Source: Oliverpabstia intestinalis
Lineage (GTDB): Bacteria; Bacillota; Clostridia; Lachnospirales; Lachnospiraceae
Assembly (NCBI RefSeq): GCF_009696065.1
Contig: NZ_VUMS01000009.1
Span: 57,793 to 121,792 of the forward strand
Reading direction: 5' to 3'
Length of the DNA stretch: 64,000 nucleotides
The notes beneath the pieces were generated by a model. That model was not told the DNA's origin and searched no databases. It saw only the letters and a program-made list of their open reading frames with translations. The stretch's first letter is position 1; every line of letters begins with the position of its first letter. Below are positions 47,542-56,914 of the stretch, in pieces. The translations under genes were made by a program, and so were the position numbers.

Positions 47542-49803
47542 ATGTCACAGGATACAATCGAAGGGTATGTGGATCATATCATATTTCGAAATGAAGATAA
47601 TGGATATACAGTGTTGAATCTGATTGTAAAAGGATCGGAAGTGACCTGTGTGGGGACATTTGAATATGTAGGCGAGGGGGAACTTCTTGAACTTCATGGT
47701 TTCTATGTGGAACATGCCACATATGGACAGCAGTTTAAAATGGAGTCTTATGAAACGAAACTTCCGGAAGATTCCATCGCTATGGAACGATATCTCGGCT
47801 CCGGCGCTATCAAAGGCGTGGGAGCCGCTTTAGCTGCAAGAATTGTGCGAAAGTTTAAAGACGATACTTTGCGGATCATTGATGAGGAACCGGAACGTCT
47901 TGCAGAAGTAAAGGGAATCAGTGAAAAAAAAGCCAGAGAGATCGCAGAGCAGGTGGCAGAAAAATCAGAGATGCGAAGTGCAATGATGTTTCTGCAACAA
48001 TATGGTATTTCCGTCAGTCTCGGTGTGAAGATCTATGGAAAATATGGTTCCCGTGTCTATACGGTATTGAAGGAGAATCCATATCAGCTGGCAGAAGATA
48101 TCCAGGGAATCGGTTTCCGGATTGCAGATGAGATTGCCGGAAGAATCGGGATCCATACCGATTCCGATTATCGGATCAGAAGTGGTCTGTTTTATACGCT
48201 GACGCTGGCAGCTCAGGACGGGCATGTTTATCTGCCGGAACGAATACTTCTGGCAAAGGCTTCGGAGCTTCTTGGAGTGGAGCCACAGCATATGGAAAAA
48301 CATATTATGGATCTTGCCATTGAGCGGAAAGTGGTAATAAAAGAAATTCCGGTGGAAGGCGCAGTTAATGAAAATGGAGAACCGGAGACGGAACGGATCG
48401 TTTATGGCAGCCAGTACTATTATCTGGAACTGGATACGGCGCGACGGTTGTGTGAATTGAATATTCAATCGGAAGAAAATGAAGAAACGATTCGGAAACG
48501 GCTGGCAAACATTGAAAAGAAAAATGAGCTGGAGCTGGATGAACTGCAGAGAGATGCAGTGGTTGAGGCAGTGAAAAATGGGCTTCTGATTATCACCGGA
48601 GGTCCTGGTACCGGAAAAACCACGACGATCAATGCCATTATTCAGTATTTTGAGATGGAAGGCATGGATATTTTTCTTGCGGCACCTACGGGAAGAGCGG
48701 CAAAACGAATGACGGAGACAACCGGCTATCAGGCATCTACGATTCACCGACTTCTGGAACTGTCGGGAATGATGGACGATTCATCTGCAGCAGTACATTT
48801 TGAAAGAAACGAGGAGAATCCGCTGGAGGCAGATGTGATCATTATCGATGAGATGTCGATGGTGGATATTTCCCTGATGCATGCACTGCTTCGTGCCGTA
48901 CAGGTGGGAACCAGACTGATTCTTGTGGGTGATGTCAATCAGCTGCCAAGTGTGGGACCGGGAAGGGTTTTAAAAGATGTGATCGATTCCCGGTGCTTCA
49001 GGGTAGTGAAACTGAATAAAATTTTCCGACAGGCAACGGAGAGTGATATTGTCATGAATGCTCATAAGATCAACCGTGGAGAAACCGTAAAAATCGATAA
49101 CAAAAGCAAAGACTTTTTCTTTTTGAAGAGGTATGATGCAGATGTGATCGTAGCCGGTATCGTATATCTGGTACAGAAAAAACTGCCACCATATGTGAAA
49201 GCAAAATCTCTGGATATTCAAGTTCTCACACCAATGCGGAAGGGGCTTCTCGGAGTGGAAAGATTAAACGAGGTTCTGCAAAAATATCTGAATCCGCAGG
49301 ATGCGAAAAAGAAAGAAAAAGAAACCGGAAAAGGACTGTTTCGAGAGGGCGATAAAGTCATGCAGATCCGGAATAACTACCAGTTGGAGTGGGAAATCCG
49401 TGGGAAGTACGGTATCGCTGTGGATAAAGGAGTCGGTGTTTTCAATGGTGATATGGGTATCATAGAAGAAATCAATACCTTTGCAGAGACATTGACGGTT
49501 GTTTTTGAAGAAAACCGGTATGTGGAGTATTCTTTTAAACAGCTGGATGAACTGGAACTTGCTTATGCAGTCACAATACATAAATCTCAGGGAAGTGAAT
49601 ATCCGGCAGTGATTCTGCCACTTCTCGGGGGTCCAAGGATGCTGATGAGCAGAAATCTTCTGTATACGGCCGTTACAAGAGCACGTACCTGCGTGACGAT
49701 CCTTGGGAGTGAAGTGACTTTTGAAGAGATGATCCGAAACAAACAGGAAAAGGAACGGTATACCAGCCTGCGTCAGCGGATCGAGGAAATAAATGAACAG
49801 TAA
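47542..49803 (+). CDS. recD2: RecD2-type DNA helicase
   Basis: The 753-residue SF1B helicase has an N-terminal OB-like region and HhH repeats (GSGAIKGVGAALAARIV, GISEKKAREIAEQV), Walker A TGGPGTGKTTTINAI, Walker B DVIIIDEMSMVD and motif VTIHKSQGSEYPAVILP. RecD2 unwinds 5' to 3' and functions in repair without RecBC. It is close behind mreB and overlaps comF by 11 bases, so mreB, recD2 and comF are probably one transcript. Confidence 0.95.
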   Translation: MSQDTIEGYVDHIIFRNEDNGYTVLNLIVKGSEVTCVGTFEYVGEGELLELHGFYVEHATYGQQFKMESYETKLPEDSIAMERYLGSGAIKGVGAALAARIVRKFKDDTLRIIDEEPERLAEVKGISEKKAREIAEQVAEKSEMRSAMMFLQQYGISVSLGVKIYGKYGSRVYTVLKENPYQLAEDIQGIGFRIADEIAGRIGIHTDSDYRIRSGLFYTLTLAAQDGHVYLPERILLAKASELLGVEPQHMEKHIMDLAIERKVVIKEIPVEGAVNENGEPETERIVYGSQYYYLELDTARRLCELNIQSEENEETIRKRLANIEKKNELELDELQRDAVVEAVKNGLLIITGGPGTGKTTTINAIIQYFEMEGMDIFLAAPTGRAAKRMTETTGYQASTIHRLLELSGMMDDSSAAVHFERNEENPLEADVIIIDEMSMVDISLMHALLRAVQVGTRLILVGDVNQLPSVGPGRVLKDVIDSRCFRVVKLNKIFRQATESDIVMNAHKINRGETVKIDNKSKDFFFLKRYDADVIVAGIVYLVQKKLPPYVKAKSLDIQVLTPMRKGLLGVERLNEVLQKYLNPQDAKKKEKETGKGLFREGDKVMQIRNNYQLEWEIRGKYGIAVDKGVGVFNGDMGIIEEINTFAETLTVVFEENRYVEYSFKQLDELELAYAVTIHKSQGSEYPAVILPLLGGPRMLMSRNLLYTAVTRARTCVTILGSEVTFEEMIRNKQEKERYTSLRQRIEEINEQ

Positions 49804-50506
49804 AAAATTATTGGACTGGCTGTATCCGAGGCGGTGTGCATTCTGTGATGAGGTGCTTGGAAGCATGGAAAAATACCTGTGTCACAGCTGCCGGCGCAGG
49901 ATGCCGAAACCGATCGGGGAGCCAAATTGTAAAAAATGCGGGAAACCGCTGCTTCGGGAAGAACAGGAATACTGTTATGACTGCAACCGGCAGGAGCCAT
50001 CATTTACCCGGGCAAAAGGGTTGTTCCTTTATGAAGATCCACTGAAAGAATCTCTGATGGGACTGAAATTCAGAGAACGGAAAGAATACGGCATTTTTCT
50101 CGGGAGACTGATGGGATTATACGGAGCGGATTTTATCCGACAGGTACATCCACAGGTGATCTTTCCGGTTCCCATTCACAGAAAAAAGAAAAGTGTGCGA
50201 GGCTATAATCAGGCAGAAGTCCTTGCACGGGAAATCAGCAGAGGGTTTTCCATACCCCTTCGTACCGATCTGGTACTGCGGAAAAAATCCACAAAAGCAC
50301 AGAAAGAGCTGAGTAGAAAAGAGAGAAAAAAGAATATGGAACGGGCATTTGTTGTAAAAAAAGAGGCAGGAATGTATCGGGATATTCTTCTTGTAGATGA
50401 TATTTACACCACAGGAAGTACAGCGAACGCAATTGCCGGAAAATTGAAGGCAGTTGGGGTGAAAAATGTTTATGTTCTGACATTGTGTATCGGTAAAGGA
50501 ATTTAA
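49793..50506 (+). CDS. comF: ComF-family phosphoribosyltransferase-like protein
   Basis: The 237-residue protein has an N-terminal zinc region (RRCAFCDEVLG, CHSCRRR, CKKCGKP, YCYDC) and a phosphoribosyltransferase domain with RGYNQAEVLAREI and the PRPP loop ILLVDDIYTTGSTANA. In competent bacteria ComF helps process incoming DNA in the cytoplasm. With comEA and comEC in the same window, the organism holds a full late-uptake set. It overlaps the end of recD2. Confidence 0.92.
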   Translation: MNSKKLLDWLYPRRCAFCDEVLGSMEKYLCHSCRRRMPKPIGEPNCKKCGKPLLREEQEYCYDCNRQEPSFTRAKGLFLYEDPLKESLMGLKFRERKEYGIFLGRLMGLYGADFIRQVHPQVIFPVPIHRKKKSVRGYNQAEVLAREISRGFSIPLRTDLVLRKKSTKAQKELSRKERKKNMERAFVVKKEAGMYRDILLVDDIYTTGSTANAIAGKLKAVGVKNVYVLTLCIGKGI

Positions 50507-50625
50507 AAAGTCCCTTTTAATGCACGGAAAGATATGGTAAAATAAATCATGTATGATTTTGTCCAAAAGGCATAGAAAAGAATCAGAGATAACGGAAAAC
50601 AGTTGAAACGGTCAGGTGAGGACAC

Positions 50626-51015
50626 ATGCTGAAGGAAGAAAAGATTCGTCTGATGACGAAGCTGGCAAGATATGAAAGCGGAGAAGGGAAAGAAGAACTG
50701 CGGATTGCCCGGTATTATCGCAGTGATTATATCGGTCTGGCACTGTTTCGCAATTTTTTCCTGGCAAGTATCGGATATCTGGTGATTTTGTTACTTGTGG
50801 GAGCTTATTTTGCAGAATTTCTTGCTGAGCATCTACATACTCTGAATGTAACCTGGATCGGTATGATGATCGTTGGCGGATATCTGGTGACGATTGGTGT
50901 GTATTCGGTGGTTACTTACACGCTGCATACGATCCGGTACGGAAGAGCCCAAAAAGGAGCAGCCGCTTATGAACGGAGGCTCAGGGAGCTGGAAGCACTG
51001 TACGAAGAGGAATAA
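50626..51015 (+). CDS. Small membrane protein of unknown function next to cdaA
   Basis: The 129-residue protein has a charged N-terminus (about 1-38), two membrane segments (about residues 42-65 and 75-98) and a basic, helical cytoplasmic tail (RYGRAQKGAAAYERRLREL). I do not recognise a family. It starts the group 50626-54447 that continues with a larger membrane protein, CdaA, CdaR and HPr. A GGTGAGGA site precedes the ATG. A role in c-di-AMP or envelope function is suggested only by position. Confidence 0.75.
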   Translation: MLKEEKIRLMTKLARYESGEGKEELRIARYYRSDYIGLALFRNFFLASIGYLVILLLVGAYFAEFLAEHLHTLNVTWIGMMIVGGYLVTIGVYSVVTYTLHTIRYGRAQKGAAAYERRLRELEALYEEE

Positions 51016-51037
51016 GAATAAACAGGAGGACAGCAGG

Positions 51038-52003
51038 ATGGAAAATGCTTTGCTGGAATTGAAGGGAAAACTGAAAATGTTATATGCCAGTTATGGAAGC
51101 TATCTGCTGGTACTGTTTAAGTTTCTCCTGGCATTTCTTGTATTTGAAGAAATCAACGGGCTGCTGCCATATGTGGAAGGACTCGATCAGATTTTTGTGG
51201 TGTTACTTGCTTCATTGATCTGTTCTATCATGCCGTGGAATCTGATGGTGTTTTTGGGAATGGGACTGATCGTTGGTCAGTGTTATGGTATTGGCATAGA
51301 GATTGCAGGATTTGCACTGGCGCTGATCGTGATTATGGTGATTCTGTATCTGCGCTTTACACCCCAGGATGCGTTGGTATTACTTTTGACACCGGTAGCA
51401 TTTTCTTTTGGTGTGCCGTGTCTGATCCCTATCGGTTACGGCCTGACCAGAACACCTTCGTCTGCAATAAGTGCAGGCTTTGGTGTGATTTTATATTATT
51501 TTATGGAACTTGTTTCTGACAATGCTTCGGTTCTGACCGGGGCAGACAAAGAAGAAAAGATACAGAATCTCCAGTTTCTTTCGGACGGACTGATGAAAAA
51601 TCAGGAGATGATGGTTACGATTATTGCATTTGTTACTGTTCTGGTGATCGTCTATGTGGTACGCAGACTGGAAGTGGAATATGCCTGGCATATTGCGGTT
51701 TTTGGCGGCGGTATTGCATATATGATCATTATGGCTGCCGGAGGAATTTTTCTTGAGGCAACGATTCCGGTGGTACCACTGGTGGCAGGAACGATGGTCA
51801 GTGTGTTTGTCGGGGAGATTCTGGAATTCTTTTTCTTTCATGTGGATTATAAGCGGACAGAACGCCTGCAGTTTGAAGATGATGAATATTACTATTATGT
51901 AAAAGCAGTACCAAAGATAAAAGATATGAAAAAAAGCAGTGGACGGAAACCGGAAGAAGTACCGGTGGATTCCGCTGTTATAAGAAACCGGGAAAGGGAG
52001 TGA
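51038..52003 (+). CDS. Polytopic membrane protein of unknown function next to cdaA
   Basis: The 321-residue protein has about eight membrane segments (for example VLFKFLLAFLVFEEI, VVLLASLICSIMPWNLMVFLG, ALIVIMVILYL) and a cytoplasmic tail with the unusual EDDEYYYYVKAVPKIKDMK (seen as DDEYYYYVKAVPK). There is no transporter signature that I recognise. The ATG at 51038 follows AGGAGGACAGCAGG. It ends four bases before cdaA, so it is clearly co-expressed with the c-di-AMP cyclase and could be a regulator or a c-di-AMP-related envelope protein. Confidence 0.78.
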   Translation: MENALLELKGKLKMLYASYGSYLLVLFKFLLAFLVFEEINGLLPYVEGLDQIFVVLLASLICSIMPWNLMVFLGMGLIVGQCYGIGIEIAGFALALIVIMVILYLRFTPQDALVLLLTPVAFSFGVPCLIPIGYGLTRTPSSAISAGFGVILYYFMELVSDNASVLTGADKEEKIQNLQFLSDGLMKNQEMMVTIIAFVTVLVIVYVVRRLEVEYAWHIAVFGGGIAYMIIMAAGGIFLEATIPVVPLVAGTMVSVFVGEILEFFFFHVDYKRTERLQFEDDEYYYYVKAVPKIKDMKKSSGRKPEEVPVDSAVIRNRERE

Positions 52004-52007
52004 ATCA

Positions 52008-52907
52008 GTGGGAAATGTTATAGAATTTATCAAATATCATCTGCGTATGACAAAGTTTTCACTGCCGTCTTCTATTAGAATTATTGATATCGTACAGATT
52101 CTGCTGATTGCGATTTTTGTATATTATCTGATGGTATGGATCAAGAATACCAGAGCGTATACACTGTTAAAAGGTGTTCTGATTGTCAGTGTTTTTCTGA
52201 TTATTGCGGCTATTTTACGGATGGATACGATTTTATGGATCTGTCAACAGCTGAGTGTGGTTGCGATCACCGGCGTGCTGGTCATTTTCCAGCCGGAGCT
52301 TCGCCGTGCACTGGAGCAGCTGGGAGAAAAAAAGATGTTGTCAAATCTGATTCCTTTTGACAGCAGCAAGCAGATGGATGAGCGTATCACGGACCGGACA
52401 ATCGGTGAACTGATCCATGCAGCATATGCAATGGGGGAAGTAAAGACCGGTGCGCTGATCGTTGTGGAACAGAACATTATTCTTCAGGAGTATGAGAAGA
52501 CCGGAATCGCCATGGATTCGCTGATCAGCAGTCAGCTGCTGATTAATATTTTCGAACACAATACACCGCTTCATGACGGAGCTGTGATTGTGAGAAATAA
52601 CCGGATCGTATCGGCAACCTGCTATCTGCCACTGTCAGATAATCTGGAACTGAATAAAAGTCTGGGAACCCGTCACCGTGCCGGTGTGGGAATCAGTGAA
52701 GTCAGTGATGCACTGACAATTATTGTTTCTGAAGAGACCGGAAAGGTTTCTTATACGTACGGCGGTAAGATTGTAATCGGTGTGACACCGGGAGCACTCA
52801 GAGAACGCCTGAACAGTATGAAGACACGCAAAGACCATAAAGAAACAACAGGTCTTGCCAGAATATGGAAAGGACGGGCAAAACATGAAGAAAAAACTGG
52901 CAAATAA
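52008..52907 (+). CDS. cdaA: Diadenylate cyclase CdaA
   Basis: The 299-residue protein has three N-terminal membrane segments (about residues 25-95) and a DAC domain with the catalytic DGA (LHDGAVIV) and RHR (GTRHRAGVG) motifs. It makes c-di-AMP from two ATP at the membrane; c-di-AMP controls potassium and osmolyte uptake and wall homeostasis. The start is a GTG preceded by GGGAGTG. CdaR follows with a 23-base overlap. glmM, which usually follows cdaR in Firmicutes, is not here. Confidence 0.95.
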   Translation: MGNVIEFIKYHLRMTKFSLPSSIRIIDIVQILLIAIFVYYLMVWIKNTRAYTLLKGVLIVSVFLIIAAILRMDTILWICQQLSVVAITGVLVIFQPELRRALEQLGEKKMLSNLIPFDSSKQMDERITDRTIGELIHAAYAMGEVKTGALIVVEQNIILQEYEKTGIAMDSLISSQLLINIFEHNTPLHDGAVIVRNNRIVSATCYLPLSDNLELNKSLGTRHRAGVGISEVSDALTIIVSEETGKVSYTYGGKIVIGVTPGALRERLNSMKTRKDHKETTGLARIWKGRAKHEEKTGK

Positions 52908-54171
52908 TCTCAGCCTGAAGATCATTTCCGTTTTGATTGCCTGCGTGATCTGGATCCTCGTTTCAGGAACAATCGATCCGGTAAGAACCAACGTACGGTA
53001 TTCCGGAATAAAGGTAGAAGTGAAAAATGACGGATATATCTATGATGCCGGAAAATCCTATCAGATCGCAGATGAATATCAGACGGTAACGGTCTATGTG
53101 ACCGGAAAAAAATCAGTGGTTGAGGGAAGAACGGATATTGCGGTGGAGGCGGATCTGACACAGATCGTTAATATGGATACCAATCCGGCGTATGTACCGG
53201 TTACACTGAAGTCTGTCAGCGGAATCTCCGAAGAAGATGTGACCATTATTCCGAAGACGATACCGGTAACCATCGAGGATACCGCCACGAAGGAATTCCT
53301 GATCATCGGTATGGCTACAGGAACACCGGCAAACGGTTATGTAGTAGGAGAATGCAGTACAGATCCGGAGAAGATCCAGATTCAGGGTCCGGAATCAGTG
53401 GTAAATAAAATTAAGAGTGTGGTAGCTACAGTGGAGGCAGACGGGTTGTCATCAGATGCTACGAAAAAAGCGAAAATCACACTGATCGATCAGAATGGCG
53501 AACCGATGTCGGAAGAATATCTGCAGTTTTTTAATATCAGTGATGATCATTATGTAAATGTGTCTATGAAATTATGGCGGGTAAAAGATAACGTAAAGAT
53601 CAAGGCGAATTACAGCGGTACTCCGGCAAAAGGATACCAGGTGGATAAGATTACTACAACGCCGGAGACGATTTCAATCGCCGGAAGTGAAGAAGCATTA
53701 AAAAAACTGGAGGACAATGGAAATACCCTGGAGATTCCTGGTGAACTGATCAATGTGGATGGTATTAATTCCGATCTGGAAGCAAATGTAAAACTCAGCG
53801 CATTGCTCACAGAGGAAGAGGAACTGAAGATTCCGGAAGAAGTAGGACAGTCTGTAGCTGTGAAAGTCAGTATCCTTCCATATGGCAGCCGGGAATACGA
53901 CCTGAAAGCAGATGCAATTCAGGTACAGGGACTGAGTTCCGATCTGAGAGTAAGTTATAATAAAGAAAAGATTTCTATCCGTGTCAAAGGAACGGAAGCA
54001 AATCTGAATGCGCTGAAGGTGGAAGATATCAAAGCGGTTATTGATCTGACGGGAAAAACAGCAGGGGAATATACACTTCCGGTTACCATAACATTGCCGG
54101 AGGGTTATGAACAGGTAGAAGAGGTACAGGCTACCGTACAGCTGAATCAGGCAGAAAAAACAAGTGAGTAG
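52885..54171 (+). CDS. cdaR: CdaR-type YbbR-domain regulator of CdaA
   Basis: The 428-residue protein has an N-terminal membrane anchor (LSLKIISVLIACVIWILVSG, about residues 10-28) and four extracellular YbbR repeats (about residues 30-420), seen in recurring phrases such as YQVDKITTTPETISIAGSEEAL. It binds CdaA and adjusts c-di-AMP synthesis. The ATG at 52885 lies inside the end of cdaA. It is followed by the HPr gene after 12 bases. Confidence 0.92.
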   Translation: MKKKLANNLSLKIISVLIACVIWILVSGTIDPVRTNVRYSGIKVEVKNDGYIYDAGKSYQIADEYQTVTVYVTGKKSVVEGRTDIAVEADLTQIVNMDTNPAYVPVTLKSVSGISEEDVTIIPKTIPVTIEDTATKEFLIIGMATGTPANGYVVGECSTDPEKIQIQGPESVVNKIKSVVATVEADGLSSDATKKAKITLIDQNGEPMSEEYLQFFNISDDHYVNVSMKLWRVKDNVKIKANYSGTPAKGYQVDKITTTPETISIAGSEEALKKLEDNGNTLEIPGELINVDGINSDLEANVKLSALLTEEEELKIPEEVGQSVAVKVSILPYGSREYDLKADAIQVQGLSSDLRVSYNKEKISIRVKGTEANLNALKVEDIKAVIDLTGKTAGEYTLPVTITLPEGYEQVEEVQATVQLNQAEKTSE

Positions 54172-54183
54172 AGGAAGTTTGAG

Positions 54184-54447
54184 ATGGTAAGTAAGAAAGT
54201 TACAATAAAGAATCCTACCGGACTGCATCTGCGTCCGGCAGGAGAATTATGTAAGACAGCGATGCAGTTTAAAGCAAAGATCACATTCTCTTTTGAAGGA
54301 GGTACTTCTAATGCAAAAAGTGTATTGAGCGTACTTGGAGCCTGTGTCAAAAGCGGAGATGAGATTGAACTGATCTGCGAGGGTGAGGACGAAGAAGAAG
54401 CACTGAAAAAAATGGTGGAAGCCATAGAAGCAGGATTGGGCGAATAA
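54184..54447 (+). CDS. ptsH: HPr-family phosphocarrier protein
   Basis: The 87-residue protein has the HPr histidine site NPTGLHLRPAGELCK (His15) and the regulatory serine region SNAKSVLSVLGA (Ser46). HPr passes phosphate from enzyme I to the sugar EIIs and, when phosphorylated on Ser, serves CcpA. ptsI is not next to it, which is unusual; instead it lies behind cdaR and before an rRNA methyltransferase. This could be the main HPr or a Crh-like paralogue, but the intact His argues for a real phosphocarrier. Confidence 0.93.
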   Translation: MVSKKVTIKNPTGLHLRPAGELCKTAMQFKAKITFSFEGGTSNAKSVLSVLGACVKSGDEIELICEGEDEEEALKKMVEAIEAGLGE

Positions 54448-54449
54448 AG

Positions 54450-55610
54450 ATGAAAACAGAAGAAAAAGTAAAATGTCCCTATGAGAAAAAATGTGGCGGT
54501 TGTAAATACCAGGGAATCCCATATGAAAAACAGTTGAAAGAAAAAGAGAAGAAAGTACGAAAACTGTTAAAGGACTATGGAAAACCGGAGCCGATCCTTG
54601 GTATGGAAGATCCTTATTATTACCGGAACAAAGTCCATGCTACTTATAAGCATATGAGAAACGGTGATATTGCAGTGGGAAGATACGAAGAAAGCAGTCA
54701 CCGACTGGTTCCCATCGAATCCTGCCAGATCGAAGATCAGAAAGCCGATGAAGTGATCCAGACCATCCGCAAACTGGCAAAATCCTTTAAGATCAAGATT
54801 TTTAACGAAGACAGCGGTTACGGTCTTCTTCGCCATGTACTGATCCGTACAGGAAGAAAGACAGGGGAGATGCTGGTAGTTCTGGTAGTTGTTTCTCCGG
54901 TATTTCCTTCCAAGAATAACTTTGTGAAGGCTCTCAGAAAAGAGCATCCGGAGATCACATCCATCGTGCTCAATATCAATGACAAGAAGACCAGTATGAT
55001 CCTGGGAGAACGAAATATCGTCTTATATGGAAAAGGATATATTCAGGATGAACTCTGTGACTATACCTTCCGGATTTCACCACATTCCTTCTATCAGGTC
55101 AATCCGGTGCAGACAGAACGGTTATACAAGAAAGCGATCCGACTGGCAGACCTGAAGGGAAAAGAGAAAGTTCTGGATGCCTACTGCGGTATCGGAACCA
55201 TCGGCATGATCGCTTCCAAACAGGCAAAAGAAGTGACTGGTGTGGAGTTAAACCGTGATGCGGTCAGGGATGCCATCGGCAATGCTAAGGGGAATGGTGT
55301 GAAAAACATTCGTTTTTATCAGGCAGATGCGGGAGCCTTCATGGTCTCCATGGCAGAACAGGGTGAAAAGATGGACGTAGTCTTCATGGATCCTCCGAGA
55401 GCCGGAAGCGACGAAGCATTTCTTCAGTCTGTTATAAAACTGGCACCAAAGAAAGTAGTTTATATTTCCTGCAATCCGGAAACTCTGGCAAGAGACCTTG
55501 GATATCTTACAAAGAAAAAATACAAAGTAACTAAGATCTGCCCAGTGGACATGTTCCCGTTCACAGATCACTGCGAGGTGATTACCTGTCTGCAGAGGGT
55601 GGAATCATAA
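54450..55610 (+). CDS. rlmD: 23S rRNA (uracil-5)-methyltransferase, RlmCD/RumA type
   Basis: The 386-residue protein begins with an iron-sulfur cysteine set (CPYEKKCGGCKYQ, with a fourth Cys in ESCQIE). It then has an OB/central region and a SAM-binding methyltransferase domain: VLDAYCGIGTIG, FMDPPRAGS and the catalytic Cys in VVYISCNPETLARDL. It methylates uracil in 23S rRNA. A TRAM domain is missing at the N-terminus. It starts two bases after the HPr stop and ends the operon; a palindromic repeat follows. Confidence 0.9.
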   Translation: MKTEEKVKCPYEKKCGGCKYQGIPYEKQLKEKEKKVRKLLKDYGKPEPILGMEDPYYYRNKVHATYKHMRNGDIAVGRYEESSHRLVPIESCQIEDQKADEVIQTIRKLAKSFKIKIFNEDSGYGLLRHVLIRTGRKTGEMLVVLVVVSPVFPSKNNFVKALRKEHPEITSIVLNINDKKTSMILGERNIVLYGKGYIQDELCDYTFRISPHSFYQVNPVQTERLYKKAIRLADLKGKEKVLDAYCGIGTIGMIASKQAKEVTGVELNRDAVRDAIGNAKGNGVKNIRFYQADAGAFMVSMAEQGEKMDVVFMDPPRAGSDEAFLQSVIKLAPKKVVYISCNPETLARDLGYLTKKKYKVTKICPVDMFPFTDHCEVITCLQRVES

Positions 55611-55614
55611 AAAA

Positions 55615-55647
55615 CACGTAACGGTTCAGTACCTTCACAGTTACGTG
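55615..55647. repeat. Palindromic repeat unit, GTAAC...GTTAC family (copy 2)
   Basis: CACGTAAC and GTTACGTG flank GGTTCAGTACCTTCACA, the reverse complement of the core seen at 35826-35838. It lies five bases after the rlmD stop and may serve as its terminator. It also marks the start of the AT-rich islet. Confidence 0.7.
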
Positions 55648-55660
55648 CAAAAATACATTT

Positions 55661-55699
55661 AAGAGGCTTGCTTTCAAATGCCCTGAAAGCAAGCTTCTT
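55661..55699. terminator. Strong hairpin AAGAGGCTTGCTTTCA / TGAAAGCAAGCTTCTT
   Basis: Sixteen-base arms pair with one wobble around a seven-base loop. There is no T-run on the + strand. It may be a terminator relic or part of a mobile element end. Confidence 0.55.
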
Positions 55700-56044
55700 A
55701 TCATTATACAGGAATCCAGTCACCAATTCATAAACATTTATAAGTTTTTCCATTAACGATTTTGTACATCCATATGGTTTTGGCATTGCATTCGTTAGCA
55801 CATTGTAATGTAGTATTTGAAACAGAATAGGTATGTGGAGTTTCGGAAAATATGGAGTAGAAGTAAAGAAAACCAATAGTAAAAGCAAAAGGATTTTACC
55901 AGTAAATGAAAATGCTAATCCCCCAGCTATGCTGGGGCGAATCGTGTAGTAGTGACGTTGTATGGTGAAAAGTAAAGCCTCCTATGATACGATAGTAAGG
56001 ATGTCTCAAGCTAATACTAAAGAGAAGAGAGGAGATTAACAAGT
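55700..56044 (+). other. AT-rich gene-free interval before larE
   Basis: No convincing gene is seen. A compact GC hairpin CCCCAGC-TAT-GCTGGGG lies at 55921-55937. A possible larE promoter (TTGTAT near 55958 and TATGAT near 55983) is weak. The GAGAGGAG site at 56027-56036 belongs to larE. Base composition drops sharply compared with the genes on the left. Confidence 0.5.
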
Positions 56045-56863
56045 ATGGATGTTGAAACTAAGTATGCACTTTTAAAAGAAAATATTAAAAATTATGGTAA
56101 GATAGCAGTTGCTTATTCCGGTGGATTAGATAGTACGTTTTTGTTGAAAGTTTGTCATGATGTGTTAGGGGATAATGTTATTGCGGTATCCATACGAACA
56201 GATTTACAACCAGTTCGAGAATATTTAGGAAGTGAAGAATTTGTAAAAAAAGAAGGGATTAAGCATTTTATTCTCAAATTTAATGATTACACTTTACCAT
56301 GTTTTAAAAATAATCCGCCGGATCGTTGTTATTATTGCAAAAAAGAGATATTGTTAAGAATAATTAATGTGGCTGCTAATGAGGGGATTACGACAATTGT
56401 AGATGGTTCCAATATGGATGATTTATGCGACTATCGACCAGGAAGAAGAGCACTAACTGAATTACACATAAAGAGTCCATTACTGGAGGCAGGGATGACT
56501 AAAAAAGACATTCGTGTCCTTTCTCAAAAACTTGGGCTATATACTTGGAATAAACTGTCACCTGCTTGTATGGCATCTCGTTTTCCCTATGGAACAGCAA
56601 TAACACCGGAAAGAATTGCTATGCTAAATAAGGCTGAGCAAGTGATAGCAGATTTAGGGTTTACTCAATTTAGGGTTCGGCTTCATGATGAAGTGGCAAG
56701 AATCGAGGTAATAAACGATGAAATAAATCGTTTTTTTGATTATGATCTTATACAAACAGTTGTAAAAGAATTAAAGAAAGTGGGATTTTCTTACGTGTGT
56801 CTCGATTTGGAAGGGTATAGAATGGGCAGTATGAATAATAAAGTTAGCTTGAATGATAAATAA
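56045..56863 (+). CDS. larE: LarE-like ATP-dependent sulfur transferase (PP-loop)
   Basis: The 272-residue protein has the N-type PP-loop VAYSGGLDSTFLLKV and LarE segments NPPDRCYYCKKEIL, DGSNMDDLCDYRPGRRA and LSPACMASRFPYG. LarE provides sulfur for the nickel-pincer cofactor of lactate racemase-type enzymes, in some forms from its own Cys; the Cys in SPACMASR is the candidate. Neither LarB, LarC nor a LarA is seen here. Codon use is much more AT-rich than its neighbours, a sign of transfer. It is followed by a broken ispH-like gene. Confidence 0.85.
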   Translation: MDVETKYALLKENIKNYGKIAVAYSGGLDSTFLLKVCHDVLGDNVIAVSIRTDLQPVREYLGSEEFVKKEGIKHFILKFNDYTLPCFKNNPPDRCYYCKKEILLRIINVAANEGITTIVDGSNMDDLCDYRPGRRALTELHIKSPLLEAGMTKKDIRVLSQKLGLYTWNKLSPACMASRFPYGTAITPERIAMLNKAEQVIADLGFTQFRVRLHDEVARIEVINDEINRFFDYDLIQTVVKELKKVGFSYVCLDLEGYRMGSMNNKVSLNDK

Positions 56864-56914
56864 TTGTGAAACTAATAGTGTAAGAAATTATTTGTATTAC
56901 TAAATTCGGAAGGG

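Noticed and set aside
55568..55888. - strand frame of 106 codons after rlmD
   Set aside because: It runs through a palindromic repeat and a second hairpin and has no ribosome site or family resemblance.
55921..55937. CCCCAGC-TAT-GCTGGGG as a CRISPR repeat remnant
   Set aside because: Only one copy, no spacers and no cas genes nearby.
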